Assembly: GCA_020637195.1 (NCBI GenBank)
Contig: JACJWK010000006.1
Coordinates: 90,785 to 154,784, forward strand
Direction: 5' to 3'
DNA length: 64,000 nucleotides
Source of the DNA: Microthrixaceae bacterium
GTDB taxonomy: Bacteria; Actinomycetota; Acidimicrobiia; Acidimicrobiales; DATDAH01
Under the pieces are notes generated by a model. It did no database searches, was not told the DNA's origin, and worked only from the letters and a program-made list of their open reading frames with translations. The position numbers and the translations under genes are program-made. Of the stretch, positions 47,770 to 55,912 are shown in pieces. Each line of letters opens with the position of its first letter. Within the stretch, counting starts at the first letter, position 1.

Positions 47770-49065
47770 GTGAGTCGCCGGGCCTGGTTCCACTGCTTCT
47801 CGGGGATCGCGGGCGACATGGCCCTCGGCGCCCTCGTCGACGCCGGCGCCGACCTCGACGAGGTGCGGGCGCTGTGCGAGCGGGTGCCGGTGTCGGGCTG
47901 GGGGCTCGAGGCCGAGACCGTCCTGCGCAACGGCATCGCCGCCACCCACGTCACGGTGCTGGCCGAGGCCACCACCGTCGTGCGCACCGCCGCCCACATC
48001 TCCGGGCTCATCGAGGAGGCCCGCCTCCCCACGCGTGTGGCCGAGCGGGCCCAGGCGGTGTTCGCGGCCCTGGCCCGCGCCGAGGGCAAGCTCCACAACC
48101 GCCCCCCCGAGCAGGTGCACTTCCACGAGGTGGGCGCGCTCGACGCCATCGTCGACGTGGTCGGCACGTGCGCCGCCCTCGAGGTGCTCGGGGTGGACGA
48201 GGTGCACGCCAGCCCCGTCGCCCACGGCATCGGCATGATCCGCAGCGCCCACGGCGCCCTGCCCAACCCGCCGCCGGCCGTGGTCGAGCTGCTGCGCGAC
48301 GTCCCCGTCTACGGCCTCGACGTGCCCCTCGAGCTCACCACCCCCACCGGGGCGGCGCTGCTGGCCGCCCTGGGCGAGACCTTCGGCCCCCTGCCGGCGA
48401 TGGCCATCGCCGCCAGCGGCTTCGGGGCCGGCACCGCCGAGCTGGACGACCGCCCCAACCTCGTGCAGGTGGTGCTGGGCGAGGCGGTCGACGAGCTGGT
48501 GCCCGGCCAGCCCGTGCAGCTGCTCGAGGTGAACGTCGACGACGCCACCGGCGAGACCCTGGCCCACGCCCTCGCCGCGCTGTTGGACGCCGGCGCCCAC
48601 GACGCCTGGGTCACCCCGGTGCTGATGAAGAAGGGACGCCCGGGCCACACCGTCAGCGCCCTGGCCGACGCCGCCGTGGCCGCCCGGGTGGCGGCCACGC
48701 TCACCGACGAGACCGGGTCGATGGGCGTGCGGGGCCAGTCCCTCGAGCGCTGGCCCCAGGCCCGTGAGTTCGCCGAGGTCGAGGTCGAGGGCCTGCCGGT
48801 GCGGGTGAAGGTCACCGGCGGCCGGGCCAAGGTCGAGCACGACGACGCCGCCCGGGTCGCCGCCCGACTGGGCCTGCCGCTGCGTGAGGTGGTCTCGCGG
48901 GCCGAGGTGGCGTGGCGCCTACGGGCCCGTCACCCGGAGCCGGCCACCGGTGCCGACGCGGCGGCGACGCTCGCCGAGGTCGAGCCACTGCGTCGCGGAT
49001 CCGACCGCGACGAGGAGGACGAGGGTGCCGGCGCCGACCCCGATCCCGACGGCGCCGCCGGCTGA
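47770..49065 (+). CDS. larC: Nickel pincer cofactor biosynthesis protein LarC (single ORF)
   Basis: A 431-residue LarC, the nickel insertase (cyclometallase) for the pincer nucleotide. N-terminal part: FHCFSGIAGDMALGALVDAGAD, HFHEVGALDAIVDVVGTCAALE, HGALPNPPPAVVELLRDVPVYG, LTTPTGAALLAAL. C-terminal part: LLEVNVDDATGETLAHAL, DAWVTPVLMKKGRPGHTVSALAD and VKVTGGRAKVEHDDAA. In some lactobacilli larC is split by a frameshift; here it is one uninterrupted frame. An acidic tail ends the protein. GTG 47770 is the start. LarE and LarA homologues are not in the window. Confidence 0.94.
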   Translation: MSRRAWFHCFSGIAGDMALGALVDAGADLDEVRALCERVPVSGWGLEAETVLRNGIAATHVTVLAEATTVVRTAAHISGLIEEARLPTRVAERAQAVFAALARAEGKLHNRPPEQVHFHEVGALDAIVDVVGTCAALEVLGVDEVHASPVAHGIGMIRSAHGALPNPPPAVVELLRDVPVYGLDVPLELTTPTGAALLAALGETFGPLPAMAIAASGFGAGTAELDDRPNLVQVVLGEAVDELVPGQPVQLLEVNVDDATGETLAHALAALLDAGAHDAWVTPVLMKKGRPGHTVSALADAAVAARVAATLTDETGSMGVRGQSLERWPQAREFAEVEVEGLPVRVKVTGGRAKVEHDDAARVAARLGLPLREVVSRAEVAWRLRARHPEPATGADAAATLAEVEPLRRGSDRDEEDEGAGADPDPDGAAG

Positions 49066-49180
49066 GCCCACCGGACGACCGCCCGCCCGAGGCCCCGTCG
49101 TCGGCGCGGGATCACGACGTCGCCGACGGGAGGTTGCGGCCGGAGCGAGCCGGCGCCGTGGGGGCGGGGCGCCGCCGGCG

Positions 49181-50236
49181 TCAGGAGGTGGTGGGGCGCG
49201 AGGCGCAGGCCCGCCACAGGGCGAGGTAGTCGGGGTGGGTGGCCTCGGGGGTGACCCACCCCGCCGCCACCAGCTCGTCGTGCAGCGCCGGCAGGTGCCG
49301 GAAGGGGACGCCCATGTCGACGTGGTGGGCGAGGTGCCACCCCGTGTTGAACGGGGCGATCCAGAAGCGGGCGGGCCAGTGCTGGTCGACGTGGTGGGTG
49401 GTCTCGCGCCGGTCCGGCGAGCGGGTCATGCCGCCGTGCTCGGCGACGGCCCGCAGGCGGTTGAGCACCCGCCACACCGTCATCCACGGCGCCAGCCACA
49501 AGAACAGGTACAGCTCGGGCCGACCGGCGAGGGTGAAGCCGGCGAGCAGCACCGCCTGCGTGCCGAGGATGCGCAGCGCCACCGGCCGGGCCGTGGGGCT
49601 GCGCACGGCGAGGAGCAGGCCCTTGAGGTTCTTCCACCCCGAGATGCCCACGGCGTCGCGGGTGAGCTTGCGCCGCCACGAGTCGCGGGTGATCGGGTAG
49701 CGGGCGTAGAGGGCCAGGTCGGGCTCGTCGGGGCCGAGCTCGTCGCGGTGGTGGGCGAAGTGCGAGCGGCGGTAGGCGTCGAAGGGGACGAAGGCGGGGT
49801 AGGCCAGCACCCAGCGGCCGATGAAGTCGTTGGCCCACCGCTTGGAGAACAGGAGGCGGTGCGCGGCCTCGTGGGCGAGGATGGCGAAGAGGGCGAACGA
49901 CCGGCCCATCAGCACGAAGGCCGCGACCCACGCCAGGGGGTGGTCGATCCAGACGGCGAGGGCGATCACCCCGAACGCCTGCACCAGCACGCTGACGACC
50001 GACAGCGCGTTGCGGGCGTTCGGGATGCGGCGCAGCTCGGCTCGCAGCTCGGGCACGGGCTTGCCGCCGGCGAGCAGCCGGTCGGTGGGCAACACGTCGG
50101 GGAGGGCCTCGGCCGGGGGGACCAGCCCACCCAGCCCCAGCGCCGCCTCGCGCTCGGGGTCGCGCGCCTTCGGGGCGCCCGCGGCGCGGTCGGGCTCGGC
50201 CGGGGACGCGGCGCGGGAGAGGTCGGTGGACGCCAT
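49181..50236 (-). CDS. Membrane fatty acid desaturase
   Basis: A 351-residue di-iron acyl desaturase. The three His boxes are HEAAH (ILAHEAAHRLLF), HFAHH (RRSHFAHHRDE) and HLAHH (TGWHLAHHVDM), with four hydrophobic segments between residues 75 and 215. An N-terminal Ala/Pro-rich tail of about 55 residues precedes the membrane part. ATG 50236 lies six bases after TAATAT, a textbook -10. It is divergent from a PaaX-like regulator, which may control it. Confidence 0.92.
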   Translation of the reverse strand: MASTDLSRAASPAEPDRAAGAPKARDPEREAALGLGGLVPPAEALPDVLPTDRLLAGGKPVPELRAELRRIPNARNALSVVSVLVQAFGVIALAVWIDHPLAWVAAFVLMGRSFALFAILAHEAAHRLLFSKRWANDFIGRWVLAYPAFVPFDAYRRSHFAHHRDELGPDEPDLALYARYPITRDSWRRKLTRDAVGISGWKNLKGLLLAVRSPTARPVALRILGTQAVLLAGFTLAGRPELYLFLWLAPWMTVWRVLNRLRAVAEHGGMTRSPDRRETTHHVDQHWPARFWIAPFNTGWHLAHHVDMGVPFRHLPALHDELVAAGWVTPEATHPDYLALWRACASRPTTS

Positions 50237-50265
50237 GGCCTCATATTACAGTCTCAGATCACATG
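50234..50265. promoter_or_regulatory. Overlapping divergent -10 boxes and dyad (bidirectional promoter 3)
   Basis: Minus strand: TAATAT (50248-50243), six bases, ATG 50236. Plus strand: TACAGT (50247-50252), ten bases, ATG 50263. The boxes share TA. 26 bp separate the start codons. Confidence 0.6.
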
Positions 50266-50268
50266 ATC
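50257..50268. promoter_or_regulatory. Dyad GATCA-CA-TGATC over the PaaX-like start codon
   Basis: Five-base arms with a two-base centre. It could be the binding site of the PaaX-like regulator for control of itself and the desaturase. Confidence 0.4.
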
Positions 50269-51102
50269 CAGTTCAGTAACACCGACCCGGGCGGGGGAGG
50301 GGCCGCCACGGGGCCGGGGGCGGCCGCGGACGAGCGGCCCCTCACCGCCCGCTCGGTCGTCGCCAGCACGCTGCTGGGCACCGTGCCGCCCCGCCTGCCC
50401 GGGCGGTTGCTCGTCCGGGCCGGCACCCTGTTCGGCCTCGCCGAGGGCACCGTGCGCACGGCGCTGTCGCGCATGGTGGCCGCCGGCGAGCTGACCGCGT
50501 CGGACGGCACCTACGCGCTGGCCGGCCCCCTGCTCGACCGGCAGTCCCGCCAGGAGGAGAGCCGTCGTGCGGCCGTCGCCCCCGGCCCCTGGGGCGGCGC
50601 CTGGACGCTGGCCGTCGTCCACGGTGAGCCCCGCCCGGCGCCCCAGCGCGTCGAGCTGCGGGCCGCGGCGACCGCCCTGCGCCTCGCCGAGCTGCGCGAG
50701 GGGGTGTGGCTGCGGCCCGACAACCTCGATCCCGGTCGGCTGCCCGCCTCGGCGGCGGTGCTCGACGCCCAGTGCGCCCGGTTGACCGGCCGGCCCGACC
50801 ATCCCGAGCCCGCCGCCCTCGCCGCCCGGCTGTGGGACCTGGGCGGCTGGGCCGACCGGGCGGCGGCACTGCGCACGCGGATGGCGTCGGTGGTCGACGC
50901 GCTCGAGGCGGGCGACACCGACGCGCTCGGCCCCGGGTTCGTCCTCGCCGCCTCGGTCCTGCGCCTCACCCAGGCCGACCCCCTTCTGCCCGACGAGCTG
51001 CTCCCGGCGGCCTGGCCCGGCCCCGCCCTGCGCGAGGACTACGCCCGCTACGAGGCCGCCTACCAGTCCCTGCTGCGGCGCTGGTTCCGCGCCCAGCGCT
51101 GA
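50263..51102 (+). CDS. PaaX-family transcriptional regulator
   Basis: A 279-residue PaaX-like repressor. N-terminal winged helix: VVASTLLGTVPPRLPGRLLVRAGTLFGLAEGTVRTALSRMVAAGEL (residues about 32-78). Middle and C-terminal PaaX domains: GGAWTLAVVHGEPR, LREGVWLRPDNLD, and the C-terminal DPLLPDELLPAAWPGPALREDYARYEAAYQ. In other bacteria PaaX responds to phenylacetyl-CoA or related thioesters. Here the neighbour is a desaturase, so an acyl-CoA ligand is plausible. ATG 50263. Confidence 0.9.
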   Translation: MIQFSNTDPGGGGAATGPGAAADERPLTARSVVASTLLGTVPPRLPGRLLVRAGTLFGLAEGTVRTALSRMVAAGELTASDGTYALAGPLLDRQSRQEESRRAAVAPGPWGGAWTLAVVHGEPRPAPQRVELRAAATALRLAELREGVWLRPDNLDPGRLPASAAVLDAQCARLTGRPDHPEPAALAARLWDLGGWADRAAALRTRMASVVDALEAGDTDALGPGFVLAASVLRLTQADPLLPDELLPAAWPGPALREDYARYEAAYQSLLRRWFRAQR

Positions 51103-51154
51103 CCCCGATCCTGCTCCGGCCACCCCGCGCCGTCGTGGGGGCGCAGGCGTCCCG

Positions 51155-51230
51155 GGGAGCGAGGTGTTCCAGGAAGCGCGGTGTTCCAGGAAGCGAGGTC
51201 CAGGAAGCGACGTGTCCCGGAACGAGGGGC
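51155..51230. repeat. Degenerate 16-17-bp tandem repeat
   Basis: About 4.5 units like GGAAGCGAGGTGTTCCA between the PaaX-like and hydrolase genes, ending 15 bases before the TAGCGT promoter box. Confidence 0.65.
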
Positions 51231-51245
51231 GCCGCAGGGGGCCGG

Positions 51246-51260
51246 TAGCGTGGCCGGGTG
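51246..51260 (+). promoter_or_regulatory. Leaderless -10 box (TAGCGT, 6-base spacer)
   Basis: TAGCGT at 51246-51251, six bases, GTG 51258. Confidence 0.6.
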
Positions 51261-51977
51261 CCCGAGGACCGCCTCTACTTCCGCCAGCTGCTCGCCGGCC
51301 GCGACTTCGCCACCACCGACCCCCTGGCCCGCCAGATGGTCAACTTCGTGTACCTGGTGGGCGACCGCGTCACCGGCGAGGCCGTGGTGATCGACCCCGC
51401 CTACGACGTCGACGGCCTGCTCGACCTGCTCGCCGCCGACGACATGACCCTCGTCGGCTCGCTCGCCACGCACTACCACCCCGACCACGTCGGCGGCGAC
51501 ATGATGGGGTACTCCATCGAGGGCGTGGCCCGCCTGCTCGAGCGCACGTCGGTGCCGGTGCACGTGCAGGCCGACGAGGCGGTGTGGGTCCAGCGGGTGA
51601 CCGGCGCCGCCGACGCCGACCTCGTCCGGCACCAGAGCGGTGACGTGGTGCGGGTGGGCGAGATCCCCATCGAGCTGATCCACACGCCCGGCCACACCCC
51701 GGGCAGCCAGTGCTTCCTGGTGGACAACCGCCTCGTCGCCGGCGACACCCTCTTCCTCGAGGGCTGCGGCCGCACCGACCTCCCCGGCGGCGACCCCGGT
51801 GCGCTCTACGAGAGCATCACCCAGAAGCTGGCGAAGGTGCCCGACGACGCCACCCTCTTCCCGGGCCACCTCTACTCGATGGACGCCTCGGCCTCGATGG
51901 GGGCCACCCGGGCCGACAACTTCGTCTTCCGCCCCCGGACGCAGCGGGAGTTCCTGATGATGATGGGCGCGGGCTGA
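51258..51977 (+). CDS. Metallo-beta-lactamase-fold hydrolase, persulfide dioxygenase-like
   Basis: A 239-residue MBL-fold protein. Metal sites: THYHPDHVGGD (HxHxDH), PGHTPGSQ, and GDTLFLEGCGRTDLPGGD, then LFPGHLYS with the last His. GCGRTD followed by GGD is the hallmark of the ETHE1/persulfide dioxygenase and glyoxalase-II-like branch, so oxidation of a thiol persulfide or hydrolysis of a thioester is likely. GTG 51258 is leaderless. The next small gene starts 5 bases after its stop. Confidence 0.9.
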   Translation: MPEDRLYFRQLLAGRDFATTDPLARQMVNFVYLVGDRVTGEAVVIDPAYDVDGLLDLLAADDMTLVGSLATHYHPDHVGGDMMGYSIEGVARLLERTSVPVHVQADEAVWVQRVTGAADADLVRHQSGDVVRVGEIPIELIHTPGHTPGSQCFLVDNRLVAGDTLFLEGCGRTDLPGGDPGALYESITQKLAKVPDDATLFPGHLYSMDASASMGATRADNFVFRPRTQREFLMMMGAG

Positions 51978-51982
51978 GCGCC

Positions 51983-52216
51983 GTGAACCTCGACAACGTC
52001 GCGATCACCCCCGGCACGCAGGGCCTGGTGGCCGCGCTCATCGCCCTCCAGCAGGCCAACGGCGTCGACTTCGAGACGGCGCTGGCCCGGGTGCGCGCCA
52101 GCGCCGAGAACGGCCCGATCCTGGTGGCCAACGTCAGCTGGGACCAACTGGTCGACATGCTCCGCTGGTTCGCCACCCCGCCGCCCGGCCCCGCCGGCGA
52201 GGCCCCCGCGGGCTGA
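51983..52216 (+). CDS. Small hypothetical protein
   Basis: A 77-residue protein: VNLDNVAITPGTQGLVAALIALQQANGV, then FETALARVRASAENGPILVANVSWDQLVDMLRWFATP and a Pro/Gly tail. The helical repeat-like core with conserved-looking Trp residues suggests a real small protein. It is cotranscribed with the MBL-fold gene (5 bases apart). No family recognised. Confidence 0.68.
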   Translation: MNLDNVAITPGTQGLVAALIALQQANGVDFETALARVRASAENGPILVANVSWDQLVDMLRWFATPPPGPAGEAPAG

Positions 52217-52224
52217 GCGTCCCG

Positions 52225-52884
52225 TCACGCCGGCGTGAGGCCGGCCTCCCACTCCCCCAGGGCGTCGAGCAGCGCCGCGGCGGTCCACGCCCCCCGGGCC
52301 CCCGGGTGGTCGACCAGGTAGTCGGCGATGGCGGCGTCGTCGAGCCCGTGGGCGTCGCGCAGCCCCCCGGCCAGCGTGTGCAGGTAGCCCACCACCGGGG
52401 CGGCGAGCGGGTTGGCGGCCTGGGGCGCGGGGTGCGTGAAGGTGATCATCGCCAGCCCGTCGCGGTCGCCCACGACCACGGCGAGGTCGTAGCGGCCGGG
52501 GCCCACGGTGACCCGCCCGTCGCGCCGGAGCGCCGCCCAGTCCACGGCCGCGTGGTCGCGCTTGGACTCCTGGGCGACCAGGTCCTCGAACTGCTCGCCC
52601 GTGATCACGTACCCGCGGGCGTAGGTGCGACGGGTGTCGGCGTGGGGGTCGTGGTCGAGGAACGCCACCCCGCCGCCCCACACCCGGGACTCGCCCGAGA
52701 AGTACAGCGGGAAGGGCAGGTGCAGCGCGGCGTCGGCGCGCGGCGGCGACGGGTCCCGGCAGCCGCGGTCGGCCCGGAGGCCGCCGGGCATCCGCCCGCC
52801 CTCGAGGTACGAGCGGAACCGGGCCCGGTGCAGGTTGGACCCGTAGCTGACGTACCAGACGAGCTCGGGCGGGCCACCGCGCAC
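52225..52884 (-). CDS. Gamma-glutamylcyclotransferase-fold protein
   Basis: A 219-residue GGCT-fold protein. The substrate loop YGSN is in LVWYVSYGSNLHRARFRSYLEGG, and the fold continues with GRYDLAVVVG, RRTYARGYVITGEQFEDLVAQES (catalytic Glu region) and VVGYLHTLAGGL. GGCT-like proteins release 5-oxoproline from gamma-glutamyl groups; in an actinobacterium lacking glutathione the substrate would be another gamma-glutamyl amide. GTG 52884 lies seven bases after TAGGCT, in a promoter shared with the next gene. Confidence 0.85.
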   Translation of the reverse strand: MRGGPPELVWYVSYGSNLHRARFRSYLEGGRMPGGLRADRGCRDPSPPRADAALHLPFPLYFSGESRVWGGGVAFLDHDPHADTRRTYARGYVITGEQFEDLVAQESKRDHAAVDWAALRRDGRVTVGPGRYDLAVVVGDRDGLAMITFTHPAPQAANPLAAPVVGYLHTLAGGLRDAHGLDDAAIADYLVDHPGARGAWTAAALLDALGEWEAGLTPA

Positions 52885-52910
52885 GGCCGCCAGCCTACGG
52901 TGACGCCGTG
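52882..52910. promoter_or_regulatory. Overlapping divergent -10 boxes (bidirectional promoter 4)
   Basis: Minus strand: TAGGCT (52897-52892), seven bases, GTG 52884. Plus strand: TACGGT (52896-52901), six bases, GTG 52908. The boxes share TA; 23 bp separate the start codons. Confidence 0.65.
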
Positions 52911-53942
52911 ACCGCCGATCCGCCGCTCCCGCCCGGCGCCACCCCGGGCCCGCCGACCGAGGGGCCGGGCACCGACCGCCCGCCGCCCCGGACCCCCTTG
53001 GCCCACCTGCCCACACCGGCGGTGTCCGCCGACCGCCTCGCCGCCGCGCTCGGCCTGCCGGAGGGCTCCCTGTGGATCAAGCACGATGATCTCACCGGGA
53101 TCGCCGGCGGCGGCAACAAGGTGCGCAAGCTCGAGTTCCTCGCGTCGGCGGCGCTCGCCGAGGGGGCCGACACGCTGGTCACCGGCGGGGGCCGCCAGAG
53201 CAACCACGTCCGCCTCACCGCGGCGGTCGCCAACCGGCTGGGGCTCGCGGCCACGGTGGTGCTGGCCAGCGATCCGCCCGAACGCCCCACCGGCAACGTC
53301 GTGCTCGACGAGGTGCTCGGGCCCGAGCTCGTCTGGGCCGGCGACCTCGGGTACTACGCGCTCGAGGACGCCATCGCCGCCACGGCCGACCGGTTGGCCG
53401 GTGAGGGCCGACAGCCCTACCGCATCCACGTGGGCGGGGCGTCGGCGGTGGGGGCGCTCGGCTACCTGCACGCCGCCGCCGAGCTCGACGCGCAGGTGCC
53501 GGGCGAGCCGCTCGTGGTGGTGGCCGACGGCTCGGGAGGCACGCACGCCGGCCTGGTGGCGGGCTTCGGCGACCACGCCCGGGTCCTGGGGGTGGACGTG
53601 GGCACCCGCCCGGACCTGGACGACGCGGTGCCGGCCATGGCGGCCGCCACCGCCGCGCTCGCCGGCCGGCCGGCGCCCGCGGGTGACGTCCAGGTGGATC
53701 ACGACCGCGTCGGGCCGGGATACGGCGCGCCCAGTGACGCGTGCCGCGAGGCGCTCGACCTGGCCGCCCGCCACGAGGCGGCCCTGCTCGACCCGGTGTA
53801 CACGGGCAAGGGCCTGGCCGGCCTCGTGGCGGCGGTGCGCGACGGTCGCATCGACGGCACCCGCCCCACCGTGTTCCTGCACACGGGCGGCCTGCCGGCG
53901 CTGTTCTCGCCCCGCTACGCCGACTGGGTCCGCCGGCCGTAG
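52908..53942 (+). CDS. D-cysteine desulfhydrase / ACC deaminase-family PLP enzyme
   Basis: A 344-residue fold-type II PLP enzyme. The Schiff-base Lys is in GIAGGGNKVRKLEFL; the PLP phosphate loop is GSGGTHAGL; GGGRQSNHVRLTAAVANRLGL is the substrate block. This family covers 1-aminocyclopropane-1-carboxylate deaminase and D-cysteine desulfhydrase; DPVYTGKGLAGL and the terminal LFLHTGG-like block (VFLHTGGLPALF) fit the desulfhydrase side. A Pro-rich N-terminal extension of about 28 residues is unusual. GTG 52908 is leaderless. Confidence 0.9.
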   Translation: MTADPPLPPGATPGPPTEGPGTDRPPPRTPLAHLPTPAVSADRLAAALGLPEGSLWIKHDDLTGIAGGGNKVRKLEFLASAALAEGADTLVTGGGRQSNHVRLTAAVANRLGLAATVVLASDPPERPTGNVVLDEVLGPELVWAGDLGYYALEDAIAATADRLAGEGRQPYRIHVGGASAVGALGYLHAAAELDAQVPGEPLVVVADGSGGTHAGLVAGFGDHARVLGVDVGTRPDLDDAVPAMAAATAALAGRPAPAGDVQVDHDRVGPGYGAPSDACREALDLAARHEAALLDPVYTGKGLAGLVAAVRDGRIDGTRPTVFLHTGGLPALFSPRYADWVRRP

Positions 53943-54030
53943 GCCGTTCGACCTACACCGAACGCTCAAGGTCGGCGGCGAGGTGCCGACGAAGCAGGGA
54001 GACCGCACGCCTCCTCAGAGGAGCTCCCGG

Positions 54031-54885
54031 ATGTCCGATCACTTCGCGCCGGCCCCCATCGCCGACGAGCGCACCCGCAGGATCTTCGGTGATCTGAGCT
54101 TCAGCTCGGCCAAGAAGGGGTTCGACCCGGCCGAGGTCACGGCGTTCCTGGTGAACGCCAGCGGCGCCGTGGAGCGGATGCTCGGTCGGCTGCGCGACGC
54201 CGAGCAGCGCGCCGACGCCGCCGAGGCGCGCCTGGCCGACCTCCAGTCGCGGGCCCTCCAGCCGCCGGCCCCGCCGACGGCACCGACCCCCAACGCCGAC
54301 AACGACGGCCTGCTCGACCGCACCCTGGCCCTGGCGGAGAAGACCGCGATCGCCGCGGTGGCCGACGCGCGGGCCCGGGCCCAGGCCATCCTCACCCAGG
54401 CCCAGGAGCAGGCCCGGCAGTACTTCGCCAGCGAGCGCGCCGCCATCGCCTCCGAGTGGGAGCGGCTGCAGACCGAGGCCGGACAGCTCGAGACCCTCCG
54501 CCTCGCCGTGGCCGCCGAGACCATGGCCCTCGAGGGGGTCCGATCGCAGCTGCGGGGTCGCATCGCGGTGATGGCCCAGGAGCTGGGCTCGATCGCCGAC
54601 GACCCGGACCTGTTGAACTACGCGATCGCCCAGGCCCGCACCGAGGTCGAGTCGGCGGCGCCGCTCCGCGAGGTGACGCCCATCGAGGCCCCCGCCGAGC
54701 CGGCGCTGCCCCCCTCGCCGCACGCCGACGCCATCCCCGCCTCGTCGGTGGCGTCGTACGAGAAGAGCTTCGAGGCCGGATGGGCCCACGAGGCCGACGA
54801 CGACGCCGACGCCGAGGCCTTCGAGCGCTTCTTCAGCGACGACGTCGAGCCCGAGCCCACCCAGCAGTGGATCCTGGCGGGCTGA
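54031..54885 (+). CDS. DivIVA-like coiled-coil protein
   Basis: A 284-residue protein with a DivIVA-type N-terminal domain (LSFSSAKKGFDPAEVTAFLVNASGAVERMLGRLRDAE, residues about 22-60), a Pro-rich spacer, a long coiled coil (residues about 95-200: EKTAIAAVADARARAQAILT, ASERAAIASEWERLQTEAGQ) and an acidic C-terminal tail. DivIVA/Wag31-like proteins mark curved membrane at poles and septa and recruit wall synthesis. AGGAG lies before ATG 54031. A class B penicillin-binding protein is encoded about 1 kb further on. The small inverted repeat GTTCG/CGAAC near 53945-53962 lies in its upstream region. Confidence 0.86.
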   Translation: MSDHFAPAPIADERTRRIFGDLSFSSAKKGFDPAEVTAFLVNASGAVERMLGRLRDAEQRADAAEARLADLQSRALQPPAPPTAPTPNADNDGLLDRTLALAEKTAIAAVADARARAQAILTQAQEQARQYFASERAAIASEWERLQTEAGQLETLRLAVAAETMALEGVRSQLRGRIAVMAQELGSIADDPDLLNYAIAQARTEVESAAPLREVTPIEAPAEPALPPSPHADAIPASSVASYEKSFEAGWAHEADDDADAEAFERFFSDDVEPEPTQQWILAG

Positions 54886-54933
54886 CCGCCGCGCCACGCC
54901 CACGGCCCGTGTCGGGCTGGTCGACGCGGGGCC

Positions 54934-55806
54934 TCAGCGACCGAGCAGCTGGTCGACGCCGGCGCGCACGGCGCCCCAGGCGGCGCTCTTCGGCTCGAGC
55001 ACGGTGAAGTGGTTGGCGTCGGGCTGCTCGGTGAGCGTGGCGTCGTCGCCGGCGGCGGCGGCCGCGGCCACGTAGGCGCGGCTCTGGTCGATCGGCACGA
55101 CGGTGTCGACCTGCCCGTGGAACAGGCGCTGGGGCAGGCCGATCGGCACGCGGGCCAGGGGTGAGGTGCGCGCGTAGCGACCGGGGAGCTCCTGGGGCGA
55201 GCCGCCCATCACCGCGGCGCAGGTGCCGTCGAGCGCGCCCTGGTCGGCGCAGCCGGTCAGGTCGCTGACCGGGGCGAGCGCCACCACCGACTGCGGCCGC
55301 ACCCCCGGTGAGGCGCCGACGGTCCCCGGCGGGAGGCCGGCGCGCCCGCCGGCCCACAGGGCGAGCTGGCCGCCCGACGAGTGGCCGAGGACGACGAGTC
55401 GCCCGAGGTCGACGGGCACCTCGTCGGGTCGCGAGCCCACGTCGTCGATCGCGGCGGCGACGTCGGCGAACGTCCCGGGCCAGCCGCCTCCGGCCTCGCC
55501 GAGGCGCCGGTACTCGACGTTCCAGACCGCGACGCCGTGGTCGGCCAGGTCCCGGGCGACTCCGTGCATGATCGTGCGGTCGGTGCGGTCGCTCCACGAG
55601 CCGCCGTGCACCATGACGACGGTGGGCCAGGGTCCCCCGCCCGAGGGACGCCAGAGCTCGGAGAACTGCGACGGTGCGTCCCCGTACACGAAGCGTTCCG
55701 GGCCGTCGTCGCCGAACCAGCCGCAGGAGGCCGCGGCGACGCCGACCCCGAGCGCCACGCCACCCACCAGCAGGCGACGCCGGGTGAGCACGGGGACGTC
55801 CGACAT
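54934..55806 (-). CDS. Tat-exported lipoprotein esterase (alpha/beta hydrolase)
   Basis: A 290-residue hydrolase. The signal has both a twin-arginine motif (TRRRLLVGG) and a lipobox (AASC, Cys near residue 28), so a folded, lipid-anchored exported enzyme. Catalytic blocks of the BD-FAE/HSL-like esterases: HGGSW (oxyanion), GHSSGGQLALW (nucleophile Ser), DTVVPIDQS (Asp) and ANHFTVLE (His). ATG 55806 lies eight bases after TACGTT. It is convergent with the DivIVA-like gene. Confidence 0.9.
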   Translation of the reverse strand: MSDVPVLTRRRLLVGGVALGVGVAAASCGWFGDDGPERFVYGDAPSQFSELWRPSGGGPWPTVVMVHGGSWSDRTDRTIMHGVARDLADHGVAVWNVEYRRLGEAGGGWPGTFADVAAAIDDVGSRPDEVPVDLGRLVVLGHSSGGQLALWAGGRAGLPPGTVGASPGVRPQSVVALAPVSDLTGCADQGALDGTCAAVMGGSPQELPGRYARTSPLARVPIGLPQRLFHGQVDTVVPIDQSRAYVAAAAAAGDDATLTEQPDANHFTVLEPKSAAWGAVRAGVDQLLGR

Positions 55807-55820
55807 GGCCGGGCAACGTA
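55804..55820 (-). promoter_or_regulatory. Leaderless -10 box (TACGTT, 8-base spacer)
   Basis: On the minus strand TACGTT (55820-55815), eight bases, ATG 55806. Confidence 0.45.
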
Positions 55821-55912
55821 CCCCCCGTCGGGGGGATCCAGCCCTCGGCGGGTGAGGAACCTCCGGCTCCCGCTGACCACGCTCGCGCCGCGACCGTTAC
55901 CATCACGCCGGC

